Notes under the pieces: model-generated | Database searches by the model: none | What the model was told of the DNA's origin: nothing | What the model saw: the letters and a program-made list of their open reading frames with translations, nothing else | Shown here: positions 31,954 to 40,544 of the stretch, one piece after another | How positions within the stretch are numbered: the stretch's first letter is position 1 | Layout: each line of letters opens with the position of its first letter | Translations under genes and position numbers: made by a program | From: Pseudoflavonifractor intestinihominis | GTDB lineage: Bacteria > Bacillota > Clostridia > Oscillospirales > Oscillospiraceae | Length of the DNA stretch: 64,000 bases | Direction of reading: 5' to 3' | Assembly: GCF_040096055.1 (NCBI RefSeq) | Contig: NZ_JBBMFK010000002.1 | Location: 62,001-126,000 of the forward strand

Positions 31954-33312
31954 TTACAGCAGGGCCTCGATCTCCTCCCGCAGCGCCTTGCTGTCGGGGA
32001 TCATGGAGACATGGCGGATCTGGCCGTTGATGACCATGGTGGGCAGGTTGGTGACGCCCATCTTCTTGCAGCGGACCACGTTCTCACGGATGGTGTACTT
32101 GTACTCCACGATGTCAATCTTGTCGCCGAAGTAGTCCTTGGCGGCCTGGGCGGCGGCCATCATATAGGTGCAGGCGGCGCACTGAGTGGAGTCCAGCGTG
32201 AAGACCTCGATGAGAGGACGCTCCAGGTGCTCGTAGTCGGGCAGCTCGATCTGGATGCCGCTGTCGTCGGGACCGGTGTAGTCCTTGAGCATCTCGCGGC
32301 ACTGCTCGGTGTTCTTCACAGCCTGGGAGCAGGCCACGGTGTTCTCCACAGGCACATCGTAAGGCATATCGCAGCCAGGGCTGACGATCATATTGCGGTG
32401 ATCCTCCACCTTGTCCAGCAGGTCCACCACGTACTTCATGTTGTCCTTGGGCGTGCCGTGGAGCATGACGGTGGTCAGAGGAATGTTGCCGCTGATAGCG
32501 ATGTTGTACTTGTCGGACACGCTCTTGCCGTAGACAAAGTCCACGTTCTCGTCCACCGCGATGGAGTCGGGATTGGTCTTGCACATGACCTCCAGCTGAG
32601 GCGTGGCGTTGCCGCAGACAAAGAAGGAGGAGAACACGCCTCTGCTGCGGATGTAGTCGAACACGGCCTTGAAGGAGTCGGCCAGCATGGAGTCAAAGGA
32701 CTCGGGGGCGATCTGGCTGACCAGGGGGTCCACCACGGCGATCACGTCCATGCCCGCGTTGATGTAGTAGTCGCACATGCGGATGGAGGCCTCGGCGCAG
32801 TAGCTCACCAGGTCGCGGACATACTGCTCGTCCATCAGCATATCCAGGAAGATCTCGCTGCCCCGCAGGTGGGAGGCCAGGGTGAAGGGGCCGCAAATCA
32901 GGCCGTAGAGGGCGATGTCATCGCCGACGGAGGCCTTCAGCTTGGTCATAGCCTCCAGCATGACGGGAATACGGCCGGACTCGGGGGTGGGCAGCTTGCA
33001 GCGGCAGGGGATGCCCTTGTTGTCCCCCTCGAAGGGGTGGCTGGCCACGGAAGGCGGGTTGTCCTTGGCCCACATCAGATCGCAGCCCAGAATCTCCGCC
33101 TCCAGCTGGAGGTCGAACATGATGGGCATGCCGTCGGGACCGTAGAGCCGGGCGACTTCCATCAGGCACTCATAGAGCTTCTGGCCGTCCTGGAGGATCT
33201 CATCAGCGCTGTAGCCCTTGAGCTTGCCGGAATGAATGCCGGCAAAGGGCACCCAGGGCACCCGCTCGGTGGGCTCGTGACGCATGGTCTTAAAAATCAG
33301 TTCCTTACCCAT
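31954..33312 (-). CDS. UroD/MtbA-family methyltransferase fused to a thioredoxin-like domain
   Basis: 452 residues. Residues 1-350 are the uroporphyrinogen-decarboxylase fold used by MtaA/MtbA/CmuA enzymes, which move methyl groups between a corrinoid protein and a thiol or folate acceptor (GLICGPFTLASHLRG; VCGNATPQLE). A linker leads to a C-terminal domain of about 85 residues with STQCAACTYM (CxxC) and NLPTMVINGQ (cis-Pro TMV), a thioredoxin fold. The fusion suggests a redox-active thiol carries or accepts something in the reaction. It is the last gene of the corrinoid operon's minus arm. Confidence 0.8.
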   Translation of the reverse strand: MGKELIFKTMRHEPTERVPWVPFAGIHSGKLKGYSADEILQDGQKLYECLMEVARLYGPDGMPIMFDLQLEAEILGCDLMWAKDNPPSVASHPFEGDNKGIPCRCKLPTPESGRIPVMLEAMTKLKASVGDDIALYGLICGPFTLASHLRGSEIFLDMLMDEQYVRDLVSYCAEASIRMCDYYINAGMDVIAVVDPLVSQIAPESFDSMLADSFKAVFDYIRSRGVFSSFFVCGNATPQLEVMCKTNPDSIAVDENVDFVYGKSVSDKYNIAISGNIPLTTVMLHGTPKDNMKYVVDLLDKVEDHRNMIVSPGCDMPYDVPVENTVACSQAVKNTEQCREMLKDYTGPDDSGIQIELPDYEHLERPLIEVFTLDSTQCAACTYMMAAAQAAKDYFGDKIDIVEYKYTIRENVVRCKKMGVTNLPTMVINGQIRHVSMIPDSKALREEIEALL

Positions 33313-33334
33313 AATGATATAATTCCTTTCCAGA

Positions 33335-33366
33335 CCGGGGGCCGGAGGGTTCCACCTCCGGCCCCT
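33335..33366 (-). terminator. Hairpin between symporter and UroD-Trx genes
   Basis: GGGGCCGGAGG and CCTCCGGCCCC with a short loop. No long U run follows, so it may be an attenuator or mRNA-stability element within the operon. Confidence 0.6.
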
Positions 33367-33396
33367 CAGAATGCAGTGATGTAAATGGCAGGACGC

Positions 33397-34959
33397 TTAC
33401 TTTTCTACCGCTTTGGCAGCCTTTTTCGCCTTCTTAACCTCATAGAACCGGTTCATGCCGGACTCCAGCGTGGCATAGAAGGGGGCGGCGTCGCTCTCGG
33501 GCTGCTTGGTCACCAGACTGACCACAAACATGGTCACCGTGGAGCCCAGCAGGCCGAAAGCGCCGTACCAGGTGTCGCCCACGTTCCACACAAAGTAGGT
33601 CATGAGGACCAGCACCGTACCCACGATGGAGGCGACGATGGCGGCCTGCTTGGTGGCCTTCTTCCAGTACAGGCCGAAGACCAGCACGGAGAACAGGGGC
33701 GTTACAATGGCGATGGAGAACATAATCAGGGTAAAGATCAGATCGGGCGGATTGATGGCCAGGACAGTGGACACCAATCCGATGACCACGATAATGACCC
33801 GGTTGACCATGGTCTCCTTCTTCTCAGGCACCTTGATGTGGAAGGTATTCTTGATAAGGTCCGAGGATACAATGGCGGCGCTGACGCCCAGGAAGGCGTT
33901 GGCAGTGGACAGACCCACGGCGGCGGAACCCACAAAGAAGCCGATCATCAGCACGGTGGCCAGCACGGGGCTGAAGTCCAGCACGAAGTTCTTCACCAGA
34001 TAGGGGATGATGAGCTCGGACTCGGAGGCGGTCATGTTGCTGACCAGAGCCAGGCCGATAAGGCCGATCATCATGGTGCCGGTCCATACCACAGCCTGGA
34101 GCACAGGAGTGAGGAAGGACAGCTTGCGCTGAGTCTTCATGTTGTCGCCAAAATAGCCGGAACGGACGAACACGTGGGGCAGCATGATGGTCCAGCCGAT
34201 GGCGCAGGAGAAGGGATAGCCGAACCGGGCCGCGTAGGGCGTCCAGCCGGAGGGGCCGGGATAGGAGAAGAACGACTGCGTGTTCTCCCACAGGTTGCCC
34301 ACCGCCGCAGGCAGGGATCCGCCAAAGCCCACGATAAGGCAGGCGATGACAATGACCCACAGCATGGCGATAAACAGCAGGCCCTGAACGGTGTCCGCCA
34401 TGGCGGCGGACTTCATGCCGCCGATGCACACGAAGATCGTCATGGTCAGGCCGATGACAATAACAGCCATGCGGTAGTTGATGGCGCCGTCAGTGGCATA
34501 CTGGGCCGCCTGGGCGATGGCCACCAGGGTGGAGGTGACGTAGGGCACGGCGGAGACCAGGAAGATGATGCCCAGGATGGTGCGCAGGGCATTGCTCTTG
34601 AATCGCTCATAGTAGAAATCTGCGGGAGTAACCAGCGTGCCGCCCTTTTCCTGATTGACGATCCACACCTTGTTCATGGTAAAGTGGGCAATAATGGGGA
34701 ACAGGGCGATGTAGCTCATCTCGGAGATCCAGTAGCCCAGACCGCCGCGGTAGTAGGCGCCGGGGCCGGCGAAGAACACCCAAGTGCTCATCAGAGATGC
34801 GATGTAGGTCATAACCAGCACCGGCCAGGGCACGGATGCGGTCAGCAGGCTTCCCTTGTTCTTCTGGCGGCGCTCCTTCAGCGTAACGTAGACTGCCACG
34901 CCGATGAGGAAGCACATGTACAGGCCAAATGCGATCCAGATAGTATTGGCGCTCAGCAT
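33397..34959 (-). CDS. Sodium:solute symporter (SSS family)
   Basis: 520 residues with about 13 hydrophobic helices. FAGPGAYYRGGLGYWISEMS and GGMKSAAMADTVQGLLF (the SSS signature) are visible. It probably brings in the methylated substrate of the neighbouring methyltransferase. A 78-residue partner precedes it by 3 bp. Confidence 0.88.
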   Translation of the reverse strand: MLSANTIWIAFGLYMCFLIGVAVYVTLKERRQKNKGSLLTASVPWPVLVMTYIASLMSTWVFFAGPGAYYRGGLGYWISEMSYIALFPIIAHFTMNKVWIVNQEKGGTLVTPADFYYERFKSNALRTILGIIFLVSAVPYVTSTLVAIAQAAQYATDGAINYRMAVIVIGLTMTIFVCIGGMKSAAMADTVQGLLFIAMLWVIVIACLIVGFGGSLPAAVGNLWENTQSFFSYPGPSGWTPYAARFGYPFSCAIGWTIMLPHVFVRSGYFGDNMKTQRKLSFLTPVLQAVVWTGTMMIGLIGLALVSNMTASESELIIPYLVKNFVLDFSPVLATVLMIGFFVGSAAVGLSTANAFLGVSAAIVSSDLIKNTFHIKVPEKKETMVNRVIIVVIGLVSTVLAINPPDLIFTLIMFSIAIVTPLFSVLVFGLYWKKATKQAAIVASIVGTVLVLMTYFVWNVGDTWYGAFGLLGSTVTMFVVSLVTKQPESDAAPFYATLESGMNRFYEVKKAKKAAKAVEK

Positions 34960-34962
34960 CCG

Positions 34963-35199
34963 TTATCCCTCCTTTGTACTGGACGCGGGGGGCGCGTCCG
35001 CATCACCTCTCAGCTTGTAAATCCGGTAGACCCTTACCAGGCCCACATAGACGATGATCCAGATGGGTACGACCGTAAGCAGCGCGTGAATCAGCGTGGG
35101 AATGGCCTCGCCATAAGGCGGGACACCGGGGAGATTGTAGAGGATATAGAAGATTACCGTGAGAATCAGCCAGATTTTTTCCGTCTTCGTTACGTTCAT
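34963..35199 (-). CDS. Small two-helix subunit accompanying the SSS symporter
   Basis: 78 residues with two membrane helices (about 8-25 and 35-58) and a short polar tail. It resembles the small YhdT/DUF997-type proteins encoded upstream of PanF and other SSS carriers. Overlap-like 3-bp spacing to the carrier gene implies a functional pair. Confidence 0.7.
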   Translation of the reverse strand: MNVTKTEKIWLILTVIFYILYNLPGVPPYGEAIPTLIHALLTVVPIWIIVYVGLVRVYRIYKLRGDADAPPASSTKEG

Positions 35200-35276
35200 C
35201 TCTAAACCGCCTTTCTCTCAAATTCCAGACACACATGCGGAATTTCGTCGCCGAAACCGCTTATGGGGCGGATCCA

Positions 35277-35310
35277 TGATATGGCCCGCACGGAGATGCG
35301 GGCCATATCG
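35277..35310 (-). terminator. Hairpin between methyltransferase and symporter genes
   Basis: GATATGGCCCGCA and TGCGGGCCATATC, perfect stem with a 6-nt loop. It may adjust symporter expression relative to the upstream methyltransferase. Confidence 0.65.
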
Positions 35311-35328
35311 CAGATGGCCGGAGTGCGC

Positions 35329-36786
35329 TTACTCTTTTACCAGCGCGGCGTGGGCCTGCTTGAGCACCTTCTCCACCTCGGCGGCCTTGTCCGCGGGCAG
35401 CTCGTAGACATCGTCGGATGCCATGATGGCATTGAATTTCTCCAGAGCCTTGTCCAGCAGGGTCTTGCTGCCGTTCATCTCCCAGTTCACCGGGCTGTCA
35501 CGGTTGAACATGTCGGGGCGGTGGGGCTCGGTGAAGTGACGGAAGGTGTGCTCGCTGGTCAGGAAGCTGAAGCCGGGCTCCCGATCGGCGCCGGCGATGA
35601 GCTCGTCCCAATCCAGGGTCTCGTCGTTCACATCCAGACCGCGGCGGATGCGGCGGGCAATGCCGAAGATCTCGTTGTCGATGATGAGCTGCAGGGGGCT
35701 GATGGTCTTGGCGGTCTCCAGCTGGCCGGCGCCGCCCAGAACGGAGGCCTCGCTCATGGCCATGGCGTCGATCAGGTTGGTGCGCTCGATGAAGTTCTGC
35801 TCATCCAGCACCACGCTGTCGGTACCGGTGCCGTAGGAGTGGGCGCGGATGTTGTAGCCCCGCTCAAACAGCTCCATGCAGATGAGACGGGAGATGGTGA
35901 TCTCAGTGTTGGACTGGAGGGTGTAGGTGCTCTGCATGTCCATGGAGAACAGCAGCGGAGTGGCGATAACGGGCAGGCCGGGGCACATCAGCTCCAGCAT
36001 GACGATCTGGGCAAACACCTCGGCGCAGGCCACGAAGGCAGTGCCCTGAGCGGTGACAGGGGTGTTGGCGCCGGCGGTGGGCAGAGAGCAGGGCTGCACG
36101 GGCACGCGGGACTTGGCGCAGCGGTAGAGGACCTCGGCGTCCATGTGCTTGAAGGTCAGGCTGGGCACGCCGCAGGAGATAAAGCTGACGATGGGCTTCT
36201 CCTGCAGGTTCTTCAGGCCGCCCACAGCGGCAGCAGCCATGTCGATGAGCCACTGGACGTTGTCGGACTCGTAGGGCTGGATCCAGATATGCTTGGCGGA
36301 GTGCTTCAGGGCCTTCTCCAGGGTGTAGACGTCGACGGCGTCGCCGGGCACGTACTCGCCGGAGGTGGAGGGCAGGGTGACGTAGTCCAGGTTCTCCATG
36401 ACGTTGGTGATCTTATACCACTCGTCCACCTCTTCCAGGGTGGTGTAGTGGGTGTCGCCCTTCACGGTGCGGTAGTTGGGCGCGCCGGTGTTGGTGCGGG
36501 TGTAGAAGCTGCCGGTGGGGTTGGGGAACTCCAGGTCGTACTTGCCGCTGGGGGAATAAAGGGTGAACTTCGCGGGGACGGCGGCCACAGCCTTGTCGAT
36601 GAGCTCCTTGGTGAAGCGGACGTCCTTCTTCTCCATGTCCACCACACAGCCCAGCTTGGCCAGCTCGGAGAGCATCTCCTCATGGTCCAGGTGAATGCCG
36701 CGCTCGATGAGCAGCTGCTCCATGCGGCCCTTCATGTACTCCAGTTCCTGATCGCTCATCACGTTATATTTGACTCTTCCTACCAT
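35329..36786 (-). CDS. MttB-family (trimethylamine methyltransferase-like) protein, no pyrrolysine codon
   Basis: 485 residues, full length for the family, with GGAGG upstream of ATG 36786. Conserved stretches include the TIM-barrel ends (TGSFYTRTNTGAPNYR near 80 and FISCGVPSLTFKH). There is no in-frame TAG, so it belongs with the non-pyrrolysine MttB relatives, some of which demethylate glycine betaine, proline betaine or carnitine. The substrate cannot be read here. It would pass the methyl group to the corrinoid proteins encoded upstream. Confidence 0.85.
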   Translation of the reverse strand: MVGRVKYNVMSDQELEYMKGRMEQLLIERGIHLDHEEMLSELAKLGCVVDMEKKDVRFTKELIDKAVAAVPAKFTLYSPSGKYDLEFPNPTGSFYTRTNTGAPNYRTVKGDTHYTTLEEVDEWYKITNVMENLDYVTLPSTSGEYVPGDAVDVYTLEKALKHSAKHIWIQPYESDNVQWLIDMAAAAVGGLKNLQEKPIVSFISCGVPSLTFKHMDAEVLYRCAKSRVPVQPCSLPTAGANTPVTAQGTAFVACAEVFAQIVMLELMCPGLPVIATPLLFSMDMQSTYTLQSNTEITISRLICMELFERGYNIRAHSYGTGTDSVVLDEQNFIERTNLIDAMAMSEASVLGGAGQLETAKTISPLQLIIDNEIFGIARRIRRGLDVNDETLDWDELIAGADREPGFSFLTSEHTFRHFTEPHRPDMFNRDSPVNWEMNGSKTLLDKALEKFNAIMASDDVYELPADKAAEVEKVLKQAHAALVKE

Positions 36787-36849
36787 GGGAATTCATCCTC
36801 CATTTCATTCATATCTGCCCGGCGCCCGGCCGGAGCGGCGGTTGATATC

Positions 36850-37491
36850 TCAGCGGATGCTGGTCACGTACTCCTTGGCCCAGCGGGCAGCGGCGGCAGC
36901 GTCGGCGGTGAAGGCGTCGGCGCCGATCTTGTCGGCCCAGGCCTGGGTGACAGGGGCGCCGCCGATCATGACCTTGACCTGGTCGCGGACGCCGGCCTGC
37001 TTCAGGACCTCAATGACGTGGCCCTGCTCGTTCATGGTGGTGGTCAGAAGAGCGGAGAGACCCACGATGTCGGGGTTGTGCTCCTTGATGGCCTCGACGA
37101 ACTTCTCGGCGGGGACGTTGGCGCCCAGGTCGATGACCTTCAGGTTGGCGCTCTTCATCATCAGGCCCACCAGGTTCTTGCCGATGTCGTGGAGGTCGCC
37201 CTTCACGGTGGCGATGACGGCGGTGCCAATGGTGGTGTCGCCGCCGGCGGCCAGCAGGGGCTGAATCACTTCCACGCCGGTGTTCATGGCCTTGGCGGAC
37301 ATCAGCACGTTGGGCACGAAGATCTGGCCCTTGGCGAACCGCTCACCGATCTCGTTGATGCCGGGCATCAGGCCGTTGTTCAGGATGTCGGTGGCCTCCA
37401 GCTTCTGCTCCACGGCCTCGGCTACCTTGGCCTTGGTACCCATGATGTCGCCCTTGATGACAAGCTCGGTGATCTCGTTGAGAATAGACAT
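36850..37491 (-). CDS. Corrinoid protein, MttC/MtgC type
   Basis: 213 residues from ATG 37491 (AAAGGAG upstream). The N-terminal helical B12-cap is followed by the binding domain with GDLHDIGKN, giving axial ligand His101, then VDLGANVPAEKF and the GG motif (IGGAPVT). It carries the methyl group on cobalt between the MttB-like protein and the UroD-type enzyme. Confidence 0.93.
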   Translation of the reverse strand: MSILNEITELVIKGDIMGTKAKVAEAVEQKLEATDILNNGLMPGINEIGERFAKGQIFVPNVLMSAKAMNTGVEVIQPLLAAGGDTTIGTAVIATVKGDLHDIGKNLVGLMMKSANLKVIDLGANVPAEKFVEAIKEHNPDIVGLSALLTTTMNEQGHVIEVLKQAGVRDQVKVMIGGAPVTQAWADKIGADAFTADAAAAARWAKEYVTSIR

Positions 37492-37574
37492 GAATTTCCC
37501 GCTCCTTTTCAAATTTGTCCGTATGGTTGCTTCCTTCGTATGTCCTCGTCCTAACTAACATGTACAGGTGCGCG

Positions 37575-38234
37575 TCAGTCCTGCGGCTTCTTCCGCCGCT
37601 CTGTGCTGATCTCGGTGGCCAGCCGTGCCGTGTCCATCATGGTGGCGGAGAACTCCACCCCCAACTCCCGGGCAAAACTGGGCGTAATCGGGCCGCCGCC
37701 CACAATGATGTGGACGGGATAGCCGAAGTCCTCCTGCCGGATCTGTTTCACCGTCTCCTTCATGCTGGCCATGGATGTGGTCAGCATGGCGGACATGGCC
37801 ACGATCCGGGCGTTGTCCGCCCGCAGCTGAGCAATGAACCGCTCGGCGCTGACGTTGGAACCCAGATCCGTCACATCGAATCCGGCGCTCTGGAGCATGA
37901 TGCCCACTAAGCTCTTTCCGATGGTGTGGATGTCCCCACGGACGGTTCCCACAACCACCTTTTCCCGGTGGACTGTGCCATCGGTCTGTTCCAGCAGCAG
38001 CGGCCGGATGATGGCCACCGCCTTCTGCATGGCTCTGGCAGAGAGCAGAATCTGCGGGATGAACCGCTCTTCCCTGCTCAGCATGACGCCCAGACGATCC
38101 ATGGCCGGAATCATCCCTTTTTCCAGAATGTCCACCGGACGGCAGCCCTTTGCAAGCAGCTCTCTGCACTGTGCTACGGTCTTTTCTTCATCCCCGTCGA
38201 TGATGCTCTGAAAAATTGTGTTAAACCGATTCAT
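37575..38234 (-). CDS. Second corrinoid protein
   Basis: 219 residues; ATG 38234 has AAAGGAAC upstream. GDIHTIGKS gives axial His103, with VTDLGSNVSAERF and VGGGPITPSF. It is related to but clearly different from the neighbouring corrinoid protein, so it may serve another methyltransferase or the UroD-Trx enzyme. It is the first gene of the minus arm, directly across from the regulator. Confidence 0.9.
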   Translation of the reverse strand: MNRFNTIFQSIIDGDEEKTVAQCRELLAKGCRPVDILEKGMIPAMDRLGVMLSREERFIPQILLSARAMQKAVAIIRPLLLEQTDGTVHREKVVVGTVRGDIHTIGKSLVGIMLQSAGFDVTDLGSNVSAERFIAQLRADNARIVAMSAMLTTSMASMKETVKQIRQEDFGYPVHIIVGGGPITPSFARELGVEFSATMMDTARLATEISTERRKKPQD

Positions 38235-38366
38235 TCTGCTGTTCCTTTCCGCTCCACGCCTGTAGTATAATCGAAATCGGTCCTCAATTTCTAAGAAAAA
38301 TACCATTTCTTTTTGTCTTATTCCGGCGTATTTGCTAAGTATTTTTCCTGTTGTACAAGTTGTTTA

Positions 38367-38395
38367 TTGCTTTTCGTCTAAAAAAGGGGTATAGT
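38367..38395 (+). promoter_or_regulatory. Promoter of the PocR-AraC gene
   Basis: TTGCTT (38367-38372), 17 bp, TATAGT (38390-38395). It starts transcription about 110 bp before the regulator, just upstream of the inverted repeat. Confidence 0.6.
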
Positions 38396-38408
38396 GTTTT
38401 AAAAATTA

Positions 38409-38438
38409 CAAATTGGTAATCCCCATTTTACCAATTTG
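38409..38438. promoter_or_regulatory. Perfect inverted repeat between the divergent arms
   Basis: CAAATTGGTAA, 8 bases, TTACCAATTTG: an 11-bp perfect inverted repeat of low GC in a GC-rich locus. It is the best candidate operator for a dimer of the PocR-AraC regulator, or a hairpin in the regulator's leader. Confidence 0.6.
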
Positions 38439-38509
38439 CCTCTCACCCCGCAACTTCACCACCCTTCCCCAGTGGAAAACCATATCCAAACAGAACAGGA
38501 GGAAGCCAG

Positions 38510-39787
38510 TTGCCTGCCATCGATCATAAGCGCCTGCATGAGTATCTGGACGCCTTCAGCGTAAGTACCGGCGTACCAGTGACCCTTTTTGACCCTGACG
38601 GCGCCGTTCTGGAGGAATTTCAGGCGGACAAAAAATTCTGCCAGTTCTTCCCTGTCTACCGCCAGCCTGACAGCGTGTGCAGCAGCACGCTTCTCTTTTC
38701 TGCCAAATCCTCCTCCCATCTGGGCGAACCCTACATATTCTCCTGCCCCTCCGGCCTGATCCATATCGCGGTGCCTGTCATCGTATCGGAAAAATTCTGC
38801 GGCTGCGCCGTGGCAGGCCCCCTCTCCATGGGGCCTGTCTCCGCTGAATTTCTCACCCAGGCCTTTGAGCTCAACCAGGTCTCTCCGGAGCTCCTGGCAA
38901 AAATTTCTCTTTTCATTTCCTCCATGCAGGTATATACTCCAGAACAAATACAGAAGTTCTCCCTGCTTCTGTACAGCGCCGTGGTGCACAGCCACAAGAA
39001 CTGGGACGATTACGAACAGGTCAGGCTCCGCTACCAGCGCCAGCTCACCGTGGGAGACCACATCCAGAAGCGCAAGCAGAGCAAGCCTCAGAACACCTCC
39101 GCCGCTCTGTCCGCCCCCACCTGCTCGGATCTGGAGGACCGCCTTTCCAAGGAGATCCAGGCCCGCAACCGGGAGGCCGCCCTCACCTGCCTGGACGACC
39201 TCTTCGAAGAGCTGGTCCTGGTGGAGGGCGGAAACTTCGACAGCATCAAGCTGCACTTCTTTGAGCTCTATATCTCCCTGGCCCGGATGTCCACCGAGCG
39301 GGGCGCCTCCCTGCGGAAGATCTTCGGACTGGATTTCAAATTCATCAACTCCCTCAATGAGCTCAACACCCTGGACAGCCTGGCCCAGTGGAGCCGGGAT
39401 CTGGTGGTCCACTTTGTGGACGACGTCTTTGCCGACCTGCCCCAGGTGTCCTCCGCCACCACCAGGGCTGTGACCTACATCAACGCCCACTATATGGAAA
39501 AGATGACCCTGCGGGACCTGGCCGCCGCGCTCTTCCTCAACGAGTCCTCCCTGTCCAAGCTGTTCCGGCAGGAATTGAGCTCCAGCTTTACTGACTATCT
39601 CAACCGCATCCGCATCGAACACAGCACCGAGCTGATGCGCAACACCGACAGAAGCCTGCTGGAGATCTCCGGCCTGGTGGGCTTTGATGACCAGAGCTAT
39701 TTTACAAAAATCTTCAAAAAAGTAACTGGGACAACCCCGCGCCAGTACAAAAGTCAGTTGAACAGCGAAAAACACACCTCTGGCTGA
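38510..39787 (+). CDS. AraC-family regulator with PocR ligand domain
   Basis: 425 residues. TTG start, supported by AGGAGG seven bases upstream. Residues 1-150 fit the PocR sensor domain (SVSTGVPVTLFDPDGAVLEE; CPSGLIHIAVPV), which in related systems senses small ligands of B12-dependent pathways. A helical middle leads to an AraC DNA-binding domain with two helix-turn-helix units (LRDLAAALFLNESSLSKLFR; LEISGLVGFDDQSYFTKIFK). It probably activates both arms of the corrinoid cluster. Confidence 0.88.
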   Translation: MPAIDHKRLHEYLDAFSVSTGVPVTLFDPDGAVLEEFQADKKFCQFFPVYRQPDSVCSSTLLFSAKSSSHLGEPYIFSCPSGLIHIAVPVIVSEKFCGCAVAGPLSMGPVSAEFLTQAFELNQVSPELLAKISLFISSMQVYTPEQIQKFSLLLYSAVVHSHKNWDDYEQVRLRYQRQLTVGDHIQKRKQSKPQNTSAALSAPTCSDLEDRLSKEIQARNREAALTCLDDLFEELVLVEGGNFDSIKLHFFELYISLARMSTERGASLRKIFGLDFKFINSLNELNTLDSLAQWSRDLVVHFVDDVFADLPQVSSATTRAVTYINAHYMEKMTLRDLAAALFLNESSLSKLFRQELSSSFTDYLNRIRIEHSTELMRNTDRSLLEISGLVGFDDQSYFTKIFKKVTGTTPRQYKSQLNSEKHTSG

Positions 39788-39844
39788 TCCTTCGGTACGC
39801 TCCACAAGCACACCAATTCGGACACGAGGAAAGGATGACCTTTC

Positions 39845-40501
39845 ATGGTTTACTTCGCTGATATTACGCCCAAATATGACCGGGAGCGGATTTTCCGCAG
39901 GCTTCATGTCGAGCCGGATACCAACGCCTACCGGTATGCCCAGTCCGTCTTTCCCTCCCTGGAGGAGATCGCTCAGCAGCAGCTGTGTATGACCCACTGC
40001 TACTCTGTCGAGGAGGATGCGCCGCCCCTGGGCGTGCCCGAAGTGGACCGGTGCAAATACCGCATCACCTGCCTGTCCACCTGCTCGGAGGGCATCACCA
40101 AGGCCATTGCCAAGCTGCTGGATCAGGGCGATTTTCTGGAGGGCTACATCCTCAACGATCTGGTCAATGAGATGCTCTTCAACGCCTCTGACCAGATGAA
40201 CCGCCAAATCTCCGCCGCTATGGCGGAAAAAGGCTGCCATCTCACCCGCCGCCTCTCCCCCGGTGAACAGGAGCTGGGGCTGGAATATCAGTCCGTCCTC
40301 CTCTCCGCCTTCCGCGATATCCCCGCCGTGTCCCACGTACGACTGACGGAGAGCTACATGCTCTACCCTGAGAAGTCCATGCTCTATCTCTTCGGGGCCG
40401 ACCCCAGCAACCCGGAGATCTCTGTGGAACACGACTGCGGTAAGTGTCCCAATACCTCCTGCTTCTTCCGCTCCACGGAAGGGCCCGCTGCCTGTCTCTG
40501 A
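39845..40501 (+). CDS. MetH-activation-domain-like protein with C-terminal Cys cluster
   Basis: 218 residues. The long middle (EGITKAIAKLLDQGDFLEGY, then RLSPGEQELGLEYQSVL) and the strand before YPEKSMLYLFG resemble proteins related to the activation domain of cobalamin-dependent methionine synthase, which occur in corrinoid methyltransferase clusters. The end HDCGKCPNTSCFFR could bind a metal or Fe-S centre. It likely helps rescue oxidised corrinoid. Assignment is moderate. Confidence 0.5.
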   Translation: MVYFADITPKYDRERIFRRLHVEPDTNAYRYAQSVFPSLEEIAQQQLCMTHCYSVEEDAPPLGVPEVDRCKYRITCLSTCSEGITKAIAKLLDQGDFLEGYILNDLVNEMLFNASDQMNRQISAAMAEKGCHLTRRLSPGEQELGLEYQSVLLSAFRDIPAVSHVRLTESYMLYPEKSMLYLFGADPSNPEISVEHDCGKCPNTSCFFRSTEGPAACL

Positions 40502-40544
40502 TTCCGCCCACAGATCAAGACAATCAAACTGGAGGTTTTGACTC

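Noticed and set aside
33385..35205. 606-codon plus-strand frame opposite the symporter
   Set aside because: Same reason: composition artefact over a clear membrane-protein gene.
35329..36786. Pyrrolysine-containing MttB
   Set aside because: The frame is complete without any in-frame TAG, and no pyl genes are seen in the window.
35263..37554. Very long plus-strand open frame (763 codons) opposite the methyltransferase genes
   Set aside because: It is rich in His, Gly, Val, Leu and Asp as expected for the reverse of GC-rich codons, has no RBS or domain, and lies opposite well-supported MttB-like and corrinoid genes.
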